The notes beneath the pieces are model-generated. The model ran no database searches. It was given only the letters and a program-made list of their open reading frames with translations, and was not told where the DNA came from. Shown piece after piece: positions 56,238 through 64,000 of a stretch of DNA of 64,000 nt. The DNA is taken from positions 34,976 through 98,975 of the forward strand of contig NZ_BMVB01000015.1 in NCBI RefSeq assembly GCF_014650495.1. The letters run 5' to 3'. The position numbers were made by a program, and so were the translations under genes. Position 1 is the first letter of the stretch. Every line of letters begins with the position of its first letter. Origin of the DNA: Streptomyces cinnamoneus. Lineage in GTDB: Bacteria; Actinomycetota; Actinomycetes; Streptomycetales; Streptomycetaceae.

Positions 56238-58187
56238 CTACGCGCTGAGCTCCTGCTGCAGGGCGTCCCGCAGCCGGGCCGCGCGCTCGGCGACCTCGGG
56301 CGGGCCCAGCTCCACGGCCCGTGCGCACCACATCTGGCCCTCGGCCAGGCCGCCGCGGCGCGCGGCGAGCAGGGCGAGCCGCAGCGCGGCGCGGCCGTGC
56401 CCGGCCTCGGCGGCCCGGGCCCACCACATCGCGGCCTCCGGCTCGCTGCCCTCGCGGGCGAGCAGCAGGCCGAGGTTGAAGGCGCCGTTGCGGCTGCCGG
56501 CCTCGGCGGCCTCGCGGTACCAGTGGGCCGCGGCGGCCAGGTCGCCGCGCTCGGCGACCAGCATCCCCAGGCGCACCTGGGCGCGCCGGTGGCCCTGGCG
56601 GGCGGCCCGCTCGTACCACTCCTCGCACTCGAAGCGCGTGTCCTCGTCGCGGTCGAGCAGCGCGCCCAGCCGGAAGGCGGCCTCGGGGCTGCCGCCGCGC
56701 ACGGCGACCCGCAGGTGGCGCTCGGCCGCCTCCACGTCGTCGGCCCCGCCGTCGCGCAGCAGCACCATGGCGACCTGCAGCGCCGCGTCGGTGTGCCCGG
56801 CGGCGGAGGCGCGCTCGTACCACTGGAAGGCCAGCTGCTCCTCGCCGCGCTCGGCGTAGAGGATGCCCAGGTTGAAGGCGGCGTCCACGCTGCCGGCCTC
56901 GGCGGCCTTGGAGAACCACGGCTCGGCGCCCGCGGAGTCGCCGCCCTGGAGCAGCAGCACGGCCAGCGCGTTCGCCGCCTCCCGGTGACCCGCGTAGGCG
57001 GCCCGGCGGTACCACTGCTCGGCCTGGGCCGTGCGGCCCTGTTCGGCGCAGAGCAGGGCGAGGTTGTACGCGCCGTTGACGTCGCCGGCGTCCAGGGCGG
57101 CGCGGTACCAGCGCTCGGCCTGCTGGGGTTCGCCCCGGTCGGCGTGCAGGGCGCCCAGGGCGTTGGCGGCGTTGCCGTCGCCCTCCTGGGCGGCGCGGCG
57201 CCACCAGACGGCCGCGCTGTCGCAGTCGCCCGCGTCGCGCAGCAGGAAGCCGAGGGCACAGGCCGCGCGCGGCTCGCCGTCCTTGGCGGAGGTCAGGTAC
57301 CAGCGGGCGGCCTCCTGGGTCTCCCCGCGCCCCTCCAGCAGGGTGCCCAGATGCAGGGCGGCGCGCCGGTGGCCGCGGGCGGCGGCCTGGCGGTACCACT
57401 GCTCGGCCTCGCCGGCCGGGCCGTCCTGGCGGCGGCCGCCCGCGGCGGCGGCGCGCAGGTCGCGCACGGAGGTGTCGCCGCCGCCGGCGGAGACGTGCCG
57501 CGTGCCGGTGGCGGGGCCGAGGCTCCCGGCGAGGCCGCCGGCCGCGGAGCCCGCCCGCGGCGCCCGGCCGTCGAGTATCCGGGCCAGGCGGTAGGCGGCC
57601 TCGCGGTGGCCGCGTTCGGCGGCGGCACGGAACCAGCGTTCGGCGCCCACGTCGCTGCGGTGCTCCAGCAGGTCGGCCAGGGCGTACGCGCCCAGGGCGT
57701 GGCCGGACTCCGCGGACTGGCGCAGCCAGTACTCGGCGGCGGGCTCGTCGCCGCGCTCGCGGTGGTAGCGGCCCAGGGCATGGGCGGCGGGCGCGGAGCC
57801 GGCGACGGCGGCGACGCGCCACCAGGTGGCGGCCTCGTCGGCGTAGCCGCGCTGGTGCAGCAGGACGCCGAGGTTGTTGGCCGCGGAGCGGTCGCCCTCG
57901 GCGGTGGCGGCCCGCAGGTGGCGTTCGGCGCCGTCGAGGTCGCCGCGGCGCAGCAGCAGGGCGCCGAGCATGCTCAGGGATGCGGGGTCCCCGGACTCGG
58001 CGGCGCGGCGGCGTGCTGTCTCCAGCTCCAGGTCCGCCGCTTCGGTGGCACAGCCGGCGTCCGGGGCGGTGGTCTCCCCCGGGCCGAACGACGACGGGTC
58101 CTGGTCGTCCTGATCGCTCCCGTCCCCGGGAGCTGCTACAAGCCGGCGCGTTTCCAACAGCCTCGCCTTGTCCCCCATAAGTCCCAT
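56238..58187 (-). CDS. Sel1-like/tetratricopeptide repeat protein
   Basis: 649-residue protein built from about fifteen Sel1-like repeats of the form A..LG.L...RG....A..WYR.AA..G, starting near residue 60 and running to the C-terminus. A non-repeat Gly/Ala-rich insert of about 60 residues (SAAGGLAGSLGPATGTRHVS and neighbours) splits the array. The N-terminus (MGLMGDKARLLETRRLV) is polar; no signal peptide. The ATG at 58187 has GGGAG at 7 nt; an ATG at 58178 is possible. It is a scaffold-type protein with unknown partner, lying between two tRNA-fMet genes. Confidence 0.85.
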   Translation of the reverse strand: MGLMGDKARLLETRRLVAAPGDGSDQDDQDPSSFGPGETTAPDAGCATEAADLELETARRRAAESGDPASLSMLGALLLRRGDLDGAERHLRAATAEGDRSAANNLGVLLHQRGYADEAATWWRVAAVAGSAPAAHALGRYHRERGDEPAAEYWLRQSAESGHALGAYALADLLEHRSDVGAERWFRAAAERGHREAAYRLARILDGRAPRAGSAAGGLAGSLGPATGTRHVSAGGGDTSVRDLRAAAAGGRRQDGPAGEAEQWYRQAAARGHRRAALHLGTLLEGRGETQEAARWYLTSAKDGEPRAACALGFLLRDAGDCDSAAVWWRRAAQEGDGNAANALGALHADRGEPQQAERWYRAALDAGDVNGAYNLALLCAEQGRTAQAEQWYRRAAYAGHREAANALAVLLLQGGDSAGAEPWFSKAAEAGSVDAAFNLGILYAERGEEQLAFQWYERASAAGHTDAALQVAMVLLRDGGADDVEAAERHLRVAVRGGSPEAAFRLGALLDRDEDTRFECEEWYERAARQGHRRAQVRLGMLVAERGDLAAAAHWYREAAEAGSRNGAFNLGLLLAREGSEPEAAMWWARAAEAGHGRAALRLALLAARRGGLAEGQMWCARAVELGPPEVAERAARLRDALQQELSA

Positions 58188-58395
58188 CGTCGCACTCCCG
58201 CAACCTGCGTACACCTGGAATACCGCAGCCAGTGAGGTCACTTCGGCGTTTTGTCGACTTCCCGACTTCCCGACACGGCGCTGCCCCAAACTCTAATCAA
58301 AAGCCCCGCACACAACCCGCACAGACGAGGCGTGTCCGGTCGGCCGCCGGCCGTCTTCCGTGCGCCGCAGGGCCGTCGGGCCGCCCGGACGTACA

Positions 58396-58429
58396 ACAAG
58401 GCCCGGAGTCCGAGGACTCCGGGCCTTGT
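58396..58429. terminator. Terminator of the second tRNA-fMet gene
   Basis: Perfect 16-bp inverted repeat, 58396-58411 with 58414-58429, beginning 8 nt after the tRNA 3' end on the minus strand. Confidence 0.85.
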
Positions 58430-58436
58430 CTTTCAG

Positions 58437-58510
58437 TAGCGGGGACAGGATTTGAACCTGCGACCTCTGGGTTATGAGCCCAGCGAGCTACCGAGCTGCT
58501 CCACCCCGCG
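58437..58510 (-). tRNA. tRNA-fMet (anticodon CAT), copy 2
   Basis: 74 nt, identical in sequence to the copy at 56072-56145, with the same C1-U72 mismatch and initiator anticodon stem. Followed by its own terminator; 42 bp separate it from the end of the UPF0182 gene upstream. Confidence 0.94.
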
Positions 58511-58552
58511 CCGTTGTGGAACAACCGTACCACGGGCGCGGGGCGGTACCGG

Positions 58553-61438
58553 CTAACTGCCCGGCTTGGGGGCGTTCTGTGCTGCCTTGGCCTCCGCCTT
58601 GGCAGCGCGTTCGAGCGCGTCCTTCAGGTCCTGCTGGGCCTTGCCGTAGGCCGCCCAGTCCTTGGAGTCGAGCGCCTTCTGGCCGGCGTCGAACGCGTCC
58701 TGGGCGTCCTTGAGAGCCTGCTTGACCGTCGGGTCCTGGGTCGCCGGGGGCTTGGTCGTCCCCTCGGCGGGCGGCTTGGTGCCCTGCTCGGGCGCCTTGA
58801 CCCCGAACACCACGTCGAGCGCCTGCGTGAGGTTGTCCTCGAAGGCCGTCTTGTCACCGTAGGTGACCAGAACCTTCTTCAGCAGCGGGTAGTTGGTGCC
58901 CGCACCCCGGACGTAGACGGGTTCGACGTAGAGCAGTCCGTCGTCGAGCGGCACGGTCAGGAGATTGCCGTACTCGATCTCGGAGTCGCCGCGCTTGAGG
59001 ATATTGATCTTATTGGCGATCTCGGGATCGCCGTTGAACTTGCTCTGCACCTGCTGGGGGCCGGACGTCGGGCTCTCTGCGGGCAGTTTCAAGACCCGGA
59101 TCTTCCCGTAGTCCGGGCTCTTCGCGTCGGCGTCCACGGCCATGAACGCACCGAGGTTCTCCCGGCTCTTCGGGGTGAACGTGGTCGTCAGCGAGAAGGA
59201 CTGCTGCTTCTGGTCCGGCATCCGCATGCTCAGGTAATACGGCGGAACGGCGTTGCCCGACTTGTTGGTCGGGTCGTCCGGCACCTGCCAGCGCTCGCTT
59301 CCCGTGTAGAACGTCCCCGGATTGGTGACGTGGTAGCGGGTGAGCAGTTCACGCTGGACCTTGAAGAGGTCCTGCGGGTACCGGAGATGGTCCATCAGGC
59401 CGGAGCTGATCTCGCTCTTCGGCTTCACCGTCCCGGGGAACGCCTTCATCCACGTCTTGAGCACCGGGTCCTTGGTGTCCCACTGGTACAGCTTGACCGT
59501 GCCGTCGTAGGCGTCGACCGTCGCCTTGACGGAGTTGCGGATGTAGTTGACCTGGTTCTGCTGGGCCACCACGGCACGCTGACCGGTGGTCAGCGAATCG
59601 GCGGTGGTGTCACCGAGGGTGGTGCGCGAGGCGTACGGATAGCCGTTGGTCGTGGTGTACGCGTCGACGATCCACTGGATGCGCCCGTCGACCACGGCCG
59701 GATAGGCGTCGCCGTCGATCGTCAGCCACGGGGCGACCGATTCCACGCGCTGCTTGGGGGTGCGGTTGTACAGAATCCGCGAGCCCTCCCCGATGGCCCC
59801 GGAATAGAGGATCTGGGGCTCGCCGAAGGCCACGGCGTAGGCGGCGCGGTTGACGGGGCTGGAGAGGTCGACACCGCTCTTGCCCTTGTAGCTGTAGCTC
59901 TTCTCGCCCTGGTCGCCGGAGTAGTCCAGCTCCTTCTGCGGACCGCCCACGATCGAGTACTGCGTGGTCTTCTCGCCGTAGTACACGCGCTGCTCGTACG
60001 AGCCGAGCTTGCCCTCGGTCGGCAGGTTCTTCTCGGTGAAGTCCGGGGAACCGCCGTCGCCGGTCGAGGTGCCCTTCGCGGTGATGGCGCCGTAGCCGTG
60101 GGTGTACTTGAAGTGGTCGTTGATCCAGTTGCGCTCGGGAATGCCGTTGATGTTGAGCTCGCGCAGACCGATGACCGTGTCCTGCTCCTTGCCGTCGACC
60201 TTGTAGCGGTCGACGTCCAGCGTGGACGGGAACTGGTAGTAACCGCGCACCTGCTGGAGCTGCTGGAAGGTGGGCGAGACGATGTTCGGGTCGAGGAGGC
60301 GGAGGCTGGCCGTGGAGTCGGCGTCGGCCCGCAGCTTCTCCTTGTTCTTGCCCTTGAGGTCGCTGGTGCCCTGGTAGTCCTTCACCTGGGCGCCGTCGAT
60401 GCCGTACGCCTCACGCGTGGCGTTGATGTTCTTCTTGATGTACGGCGCTTCCTTGGCCTGCTCGTTCGGCTGGACCTGGAACTTCTGCACGATCGCCGGG
60501 TAGAGCCCGCCGATCAGCACCGCCGACAGCACCATGAGGCCGAAGCCGATCACCGGCAGCTGCCAGGTGCGCCGCCACAGCGTCGCGAAGAACAGCACCG
60601 CGCAGATCAGCGCGATGATGAAGAGGATCGTCTTGGCCGGCAGGTAGGCGTTGGCGTCCACGTACCGCAGGCCCGTCCAGCCCTCGGTCGACTTCAGGCC
60701 GCTGGACTTGACCGCGAGCCCGTACCGGTCGAGCCAGTACGCGACGGCCTTGAGCGTCACGAAGATGCCGAGCAGCACCGACAGGTGGCCGGTGGCCGCG
60801 GCCGTGGCCCGGCCGCCCGGGCTGGTCAGCCGCAGGCCGCCGTAGAGGTAGTGCACCAGCGCGGCCGCGATCAGCGACAGGACCGCCGCGGCGAAGCCGA
60901 AGCTCAGCAGGAAGCGGTACCAGGGAAGGTCGAAGGTGTAGAAGGAGATGTCCTTGTGGAACTGCGGGTCCGTCTGCCCGAAGGACACGCCGTTGACCCA
61001 CTGCAGCCATGTGCGCCACTGGCCGGCGGCGGAGGCTCCCGCGACCAGGCCGACCAGCGCGGTGACCGCCAGCAGCACCCACTTCTTGTACGGGGCGATG
61101 CTCATGCGGTAGCGGTCGAGGCTCTGCTGCTCGGCCGACATCGCGCTCAGCGGCGGCCGCAGGCGGTGCGCCAGCCAGATGTTCGTCCCCACCGCCAGGG
61201 ACATCAGCAGGCCGAAGACGGCGAAGAGGCCGATCTTGGTGCCGAGCGTGGTGGTGAAGACCGACGAGTAGTGCACCGAGCGGTACCAGAGCCAGTCCGT
61301 CCAGAACCCGGCGAACATGACGAAGAGCATGGCCAGCACCGCCAGCACGCCCAGGGTGGTCAGCAGGGTCCGGACACGCCGGGACGGTCGGCCGACTCTG
61401 ATCCGTGGCCCTGTCGGGCCTCCGCCGCGGTCCGGCAT
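58553..61438 (-). CDS. UPF0182 family large membrane protein
   Basis: 961-residue protein. Seven or so membrane helices lie in the first 330 residues (LLTTLGVLAVLAMLFVMFAG; LFAVFGLLMSLAVGTNIWLA; WVLLAVTALVGLVAGASAAG and others). A large extracytoplasmic domain follows with family segments YGIDGAQVKDYQG, HFKYTHGYGAITAKG and YTTTNGYPYAS. The C-terminal 80 residues are Lys/Ala/Pro-rich. This family is conserved in actinobacteria and cyanobacteria without an assigned function. The ATG at 61438 (MPDRGGG) is preferred over a GTG at 61459. Confidence 0.92.
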   Translation of the reverse strand: MPDRGGGPTGPRIRVGRPSRRVRTLLTTLGVLAVLAMLFVMFAGFWTDWLWYRSVHYSSVFTTTLGTKIGLFAVFGLLMSLAVGTNIWLAHRLRPPLSAMSAEQQSLDRYRMSIAPYKKWVLLAVTALVGLVAGASAAGQWRTWLQWVNGVSFGQTDPQFHKDISFYTFDLPWYRFLLSFGFAAAVLSLIAAALVHYLYGGLRLTSPGGRATAAATGHLSVLLGIFVTLKAVAYWLDRYGLAVKSSGLKSTEGWTGLRYVDANAYLPAKTILFIIALICAVLFFATLWRRTWQLPVIGFGLMVLSAVLIGGLYPAIVQKFQVQPNEQAKEAPYIKKNINATREAYGIDGAQVKDYQGTSDLKGKNKEKLRADADSTASLRLLDPNIVSPTFQQLQQVRGYYQFPSTLDVDRYKVDGKEQDTVIGLRELNINGIPERNWINDHFKYTHGYGAITAKGTSTGDGGSPDFTEKNLPTEGKLGSYEQRVYYGEKTTQYSIVGGPQKELDYSGDQGEKSYSYKGKSGVDLSSPVNRAAYAVAFGEPQILYSGAIGEGSRILYNRTPKQRVESVAPWLTIDGDAYPAVVDGRIQWIVDAYTTTNGYPYASRTTLGDTTADSLTTGQRAVVAQQNQVNYIRNSVKATVDAYDGTVKLYQWDTKDPVLKTWMKAFPGTVKPKSEISSGLMDHLRYPQDLFKVQRELLTRYHVTNPGTFYTGSERWQVPDDPTNKSGNAVPPYYLSMRMPDQKQQSFSLTTTFTPKSRENLGAFMAVDADAKSPDYGKIRVLKLPAESPTSGPQQVQSKFNGDPEIANKINILKRGDSEIEYGNLLTVPLDDGLLYVEPVYVRGAGTNYPLLKKVLVTYGDKTAFEDNLTQALDVVFGVKAPEQGTKPPAEGTTKPPATQDPTVKQALKDAQDAFDAGQKALDSKDWAAYGKAQQDLKDALERAAKAEAKAAQNAPKPGS

Positions 61439-61583
61439 CTGGAAAGCCAAGGTGCGCACCTCGAAGTTCGCTGTCGATGGAGCTGTCGATCAGGGCCCCG
61501 GGGATGAGGGAACCCACTGCTGCAACTTACCGAGGCTTTACTCGGTTCCCGTTTTCGGGCTTTCTCAGGGCACGATATTGACC

Positions 61584-62168
61584 ATGTCCAGCAATACCGG
61601 TTCGAACCTTCCCGGCTCGCACGAGCCCAGCACCCCCATGGCAGCCAGCCCGCTGACGCGCGCAGTGCTCGAAATCGACATGTATGCGTCCGGTCTCGGC
61701 TGGGACCAGCCCGCGCGGCTGTTCGCCCTGGTCGACACGGCCAGGCTCCGTACCCAGGAGCCCGGTCTGGCCGCCCAGCTCGGCCTCGACGACGAGGCCG
61801 CGAACACCGCCTCCTTCACCCCCATCGAGCAGGAGGAGCTGCCGCCCGGCACCGCCCTCGACAAGTTCCTCGGCACCATCGCCTGGCCGGACGCCGTGGC
61901 AGGGTGCGCCCTGACCGTGGAGCGCCTGATGCTCCCGCCGTCCGCCGAGGCATCGGTGCCCCACGGCATGAACGAGAAGCAGCTCGCCGCATGGGTCGCC
62001 AAGCACCCGGACCGCCAGGAGGTCCGGATGACGGTGGCGGTGCTGCGCGACGGCGCCCGCGAGTCGGCCGTGCGGCTGCGCGAGAAGGACTCCCCCACCG
62101 AGGTCCTCACCGGCGCCGACCTGGTGCCGGGCCTCGCGGAGGCCCTGGCGGCGACGTTCGCCGACTGA
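61584..62168 (+). CDS. PPA1309-family conserved protein
   Basis: 194-residue soluble protein of an actinobacterial family of unknown function. Signature-like segments: AVLEIDMYASGLGWDQPARL, LFALVDTARL, LGTIAWPDAVAGCALTVERL and EVRMTVAVLRDGARESAVRL. Divergent from UPF0182 with a 145-bp gap. ATG at 61584; AGGG lies 13 nt upstream, so the ribosome-binding site is weak. Followed by a 17-bp tandem repeat. Confidence 0.8.
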   Translation: MSSNTGSNLPGSHEPSTPMAASPLTRAVLEIDMYASGLGWDQPARLFALVDTARLRTQEPGLAAQLGLDDEAANTASFTPIEQEELPPGTALDKFLGTIAWPDAVAGCALTVERLMLPPSAEASVPHGMNEKQLAAWVAKHPDRQEVRMTVAVLRDGARESAVRLREKDSPTEVLTGADLVPGLAEALAATFAD

Positions 62169-62173
62169 CCGCC

Positions 62174-62221
62174 GCCGGGGGGCCGGCCGGGCCGGGGGGC
62201 CGGCCGGGCCGGGGGGCCGGC
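62174..62221. repeat. 17-bp G-rich tandem repeat, about 2.8 copies
   Basis: Unit GCCGGGGGGCCGGCCGG at 62174-62190 and 62191-62207, then a partial third copy, filling the gap between two convergent genes. Each unit is self-complementary in part and has G6 runs. Confidence 0.85.
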
Positions 62222-63309
62222 TAGCGGGCCGCGCACTGCGGCAGGCCGGCCGTGTCCCCCTTGCGGAGCTTCTCCAGGGACTGCAGCGCGTCCTTGATCG
62301 TGTCGACCTTGATCAGGGTCAGGCCCGAGGGGGTGTCCTTCGCGGCGGCCGCGCAGTTGTCCTTCGGGGTCAGGAAGTAGCGCGCGCCCTTGGCGCGCGC
62401 CCCGACGGTCTTCATCTGCACGCCGCCGATCGGCCCGACCTTGCCGGTGTCGTCGATCGTTCCGGTGCCGGCGATGAACTTGCCGCCCGTGAGGTCTTCC
62501 GGGGTGAGCTTGTCCACTATGCCGAGAGCGAACATCAGCCCGGCGCTCGGACCGCCCACGTCGGCCAGCTTGATGTTGATCGAGAACGGGAAGGTGTGGT
62601 CCGTCCCGGCCTGGATGCCGACGATGGCGCGGTCGTCGTCGGGGGCCTTGTGCGTGACGAGCGTGACCGTGTCCTCGACCTTGGGCCGGCGCTTCTCCTT
62701 CTCCGCCGCGGCCGCCTCCTTGGCGGGAACGATCAGGAAGGACACCTTCTCGCCCGCCTTGTGCCGGGTGACCAGCTTGGCCACGTCGCCCGGCTGCTTG
62801 ATCTCCGTACCGTCGACGGCCTTGATCACGTCGCCGGCGTGCAGCGCCCCCTCGGCGGGGCTGCCCTTGACCACGGAGGAGACCACGACGCGGGCGCCGA
62901 CCGGGATGCCCAGCTCCTTGAGCGCGGCCACCTTGGCGCTCTCCTGGGACTGGCTGAATTCCTCCGCCGTCTCCTGGTTCAGCTCGTCCGGGGACTTGTC
63001 GTCCGGGTAGAGCGTGCTGTGCGGAACGACCAGGTTGTCGTGCGCGATCCAGCCGTAGACCGCTTCGACCAGATTCATGCGGTACTGCGAGCCCGTCACC
63101 CGGACCGTGGTCATGTTGAGGTGACCGGTGGTCGGGTAGGTCTGGTGGCCGGAGATCTGCAGCACCGGCTCGCCGCCGTGCTCACCGAGGGTGTTGACCG
63201 TGGGCCCCGGGGACATCTCCGAGTAGGGCACGGGGATCAGCACGCCTGCGCACAGGAGCGCGATCAGCATCAAGAGGGAGGCGAGCATCGTCGCGGTGCG
63301 GCGGGGCAT
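62221..63309 (-). CDS. Lon-like PDZ domain serine protease (YlbL family)
   Basis: 362-residue membrane-anchored protease. One N-terminal helix (TMLASLLMLIALLCAGVLI), then a PDZ domain (about 125-215: VVVSSVVKGSPAEGALHAGD) and a Lon-type S16 proteolytic domain. The Ser is in ADVGGPSAGLMFALG and the Lys in GPIGGVQMKTVGARAKGA. It lacks the ATPase domain of Lon and should act outside the membrane. ATG at 63309 (MPRRTATML). Confidence 0.92.
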   Translation of the reverse strand: MPRRTATMLASLLMLIALLCAGVLIPVPYSEMSPGPTVNTLGEHGGEPVLQISGHQTYPTTGHLNMTTVRVTGSQYRMNLVEAVYGWIAHDNLVVPHSTLYPDDKSPDELNQETAEEFSQSQESAKVAALKELGIPVGARVVVSSVVKGSPAEGALHAGDVIKAVDGTEIKQPGDVAKLVTRHKAGEKVSFLIVPAKEAAAAEKEKRRPKVEDTVTLVTHKAPDDDRAIVGIQAGTDHTFPFSINIKLADVGGPSAGLMFALGIVDKLTPEDLTGGKFIAGTGTIDDTGKVGPIGGVQMKTVGARAKGARYFLTPKDNCAAAAKDTPSGLTLIKVDTIKDALQSLEKLRKGDTAGLPQCAAR

Positions 63310-63395
63310 GGAACGACAGTACGGGACGGGTCCGACAGTCCACTTCCGGGGCGGTCCGTACGGGGCAGGTACCGGACGTTCCGCCACAGCGGTCG

Positions 63396-63557
63396 TTACG
63401 AACCGGACTCGGTCCGCTCCATCGCCCGCCGGAACTTCTCATAACCGGCCAGCTCCGCAACATCACCGCTCTTGCGGTTACGAGCCGCCCAGCTTCCCCA
63501 CAGGGCGGCAGCGACCGCCGCACCTACCGGAATCAGCAACCAAGCGAGCGCCGCCAT
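63396..63557 (-). CDS. Small single-helix membrane protein
   Basis: 53-residue protein. The N-terminal membrane helix is MAALAWLLIPVGAAVAAALW, followed by a basic-polar tail GSWAARNRKSGDVAELAGYE and FRRAMERTESGS. Codon use fits the genome, and the gene lies 86 bp upstream of the YlbL-type gene on the same strand. It is probably a real small gene in an operon-like arrangement with the protease. Function unknown. Confidence 0.75.
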   Translation of the reverse strand: MAALAWLLIPVGAAVAAALWGSWAARNRKSGDVAELAGYEKFRRAMERTESGS

Positions 63558-63700
63558 GCCGGCCTCCGACCCCTACGCGATCACAACTGAACTGATGAGC
63601 AGATTAGACGTCTTCGGTCTCAACGCTTACGTCAGGGTGCCGGTTACGCAACCAGGGAGGCCCATAAGTGGGCGAGTTTGACCCACCCTGGCGGACCGCG
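63558..63700. promoter_or_regulatory. Upstream region of the small membrane protein gene
   Basis: 143 bp of mixed composition, including a less GC-rich stretch near 63590-63640 that may hold the promoter for the minus-strand genes. No gene seen. Confidence 0.35.
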
Positions 63701-64000
63701 GGGAGGTCCCCCAGACTTCCCAGCTCGACGGCGCTACGCGCCCACCCTCCCCCAGCTACCGCTGGGAGGTGCCCCCAGACCTCCCTGCACGACGACGCTA
63801 CGCGCCCACCCTCCCCCAGCTACCGCTGGGAGGTGCCCCCAGACCTCCCTGCACGACGACGCTACGCGCCGACCCTCCCCCAGCTACCGCTGGGAGGTGC
63901 CCCCAGACCTCCCTGCTCGACGGCGCTACGCGCCGACCCTCCCCCAGCTACCGCTGGGAGGTGCCCCCAGACCTCCCTGCTCGACGGCGCTACGCGCCGA
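63701..64000. repeat. 64-bp tandem repeat array, about 4.7 copies, running off the window
   Basis: The segment GCTGGGAGGT recurs at 63761, 63825, 63889 and 63953, exactly 64 bp apart. A diverged first copy begins near 63701. Each unit contains the hairpin CCTCCCCCAGC-TACC-GCTGGGAGG and the segment GCTACGCGCC. Units differ at a few positions (A/T, G/A, C/G), so the array is not a sequencing stutter. Confidence 0.9.

Noticed and set aside
63701..64000. CRISPR array
   Set aside because: The whole 64-bp unit is repeated with no unique spacers, and no cas gene is in the window.

Overview
The window reads as Streptomyces chromosome. GC is very high with strong third-position GC bias. It carries a WhiB-family protein, a SigH/anti-sigma pair, a SigR/RsrA pair, the complete das (chitobiose/GlcNAc) locus with dre sites, mycothiol-era redox genes and an actinobacterial tRNA-fMet. 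From memory, gene order outside one block matches the S. coelicolor SCO52xx region in reverse numerical order (sigH, wblE, nagB-das, nrdAB, sigR-rsrA, aroA, UPF0182). That synteny is recollection, not a search result.

Layout. 1-8.3 kb: end of a PLP-dependent deaminase, a CPA1 Na+/H+ antiporter, a UBP zinc finger, anti-sigma factor plus SigH, a lipid kinase, WblE and a PdtaS-like histidine kinase. 8.5-22.3 kb: an accessory block that I read as a compact biosynthetic cluster. It holds a 2-isopropylmalate-synthase-type enzyme without a regulatory domain, a LeuC/LeuD pair, an aminotransferase, an isochorismatase-like protein, a large FAD/NAD(P) oxidoreductase, an Fe(II)/2-oxoglutarate oxygenase, a cupin, an MFS exporter, an ArsR-type and a LysR-type regulator, and two paralogous LuxR-type regulators at its two ends. 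It contains no PKS, NRPS or RiPP gene. The LysR gene has a TTA codon. 22.5-31.6 kb: TetR, SIS-domain protein, nagB, dasD-dasC-dasB-dasA and dasR. 31.6-36.1 kb: carbonic anhydrase with a SulP transporter, then a DUF3311/SSS permease pair. 36.2-40.5 kb: cobalamin riboswitch, nrdA-nrdB and a YCII protein. 40.5-48 kb: peptide deformylase, a TPR-like protein, a tandem HD/HD-GYP pair, rsrA-sigR, a hydrolase and an SRAP protein. 48-55.9 kb: M50 peptidase, aroA, rsgA, an SMR protein, TetR, hisN, a CBS protein, and catalase divergent from a Fur-type regulator. 56-63.6 kb: two identical tRNA-fMet genes flanking a Sel1-repeat protein, then UPF0182, a PPA1309-like protein, a Lon-like PDZ protease and a 53-residue membrane protein. 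The window ends in a 64-bp tandem repeat array.

How the genes work together. DasABC imports chitobiose/GlcNAc oligomers, DasD trims them, NagB feeds GlcN-6-P into glycolysis, and DasR represses through dre sites. The accessory block most likely extends a 2-oxo acid by one carbon (IPMS-type, then LeuCD-type), transaminates it, oxidatively tailors it and exports it. A LeuB-type dehydrogenase is missing and would have to come from primary metabolism. An alternative is that the leucine-pathway copies serve as self-resistance. NrdAB is under B12 control, and SigR appears to drive its own promoter.
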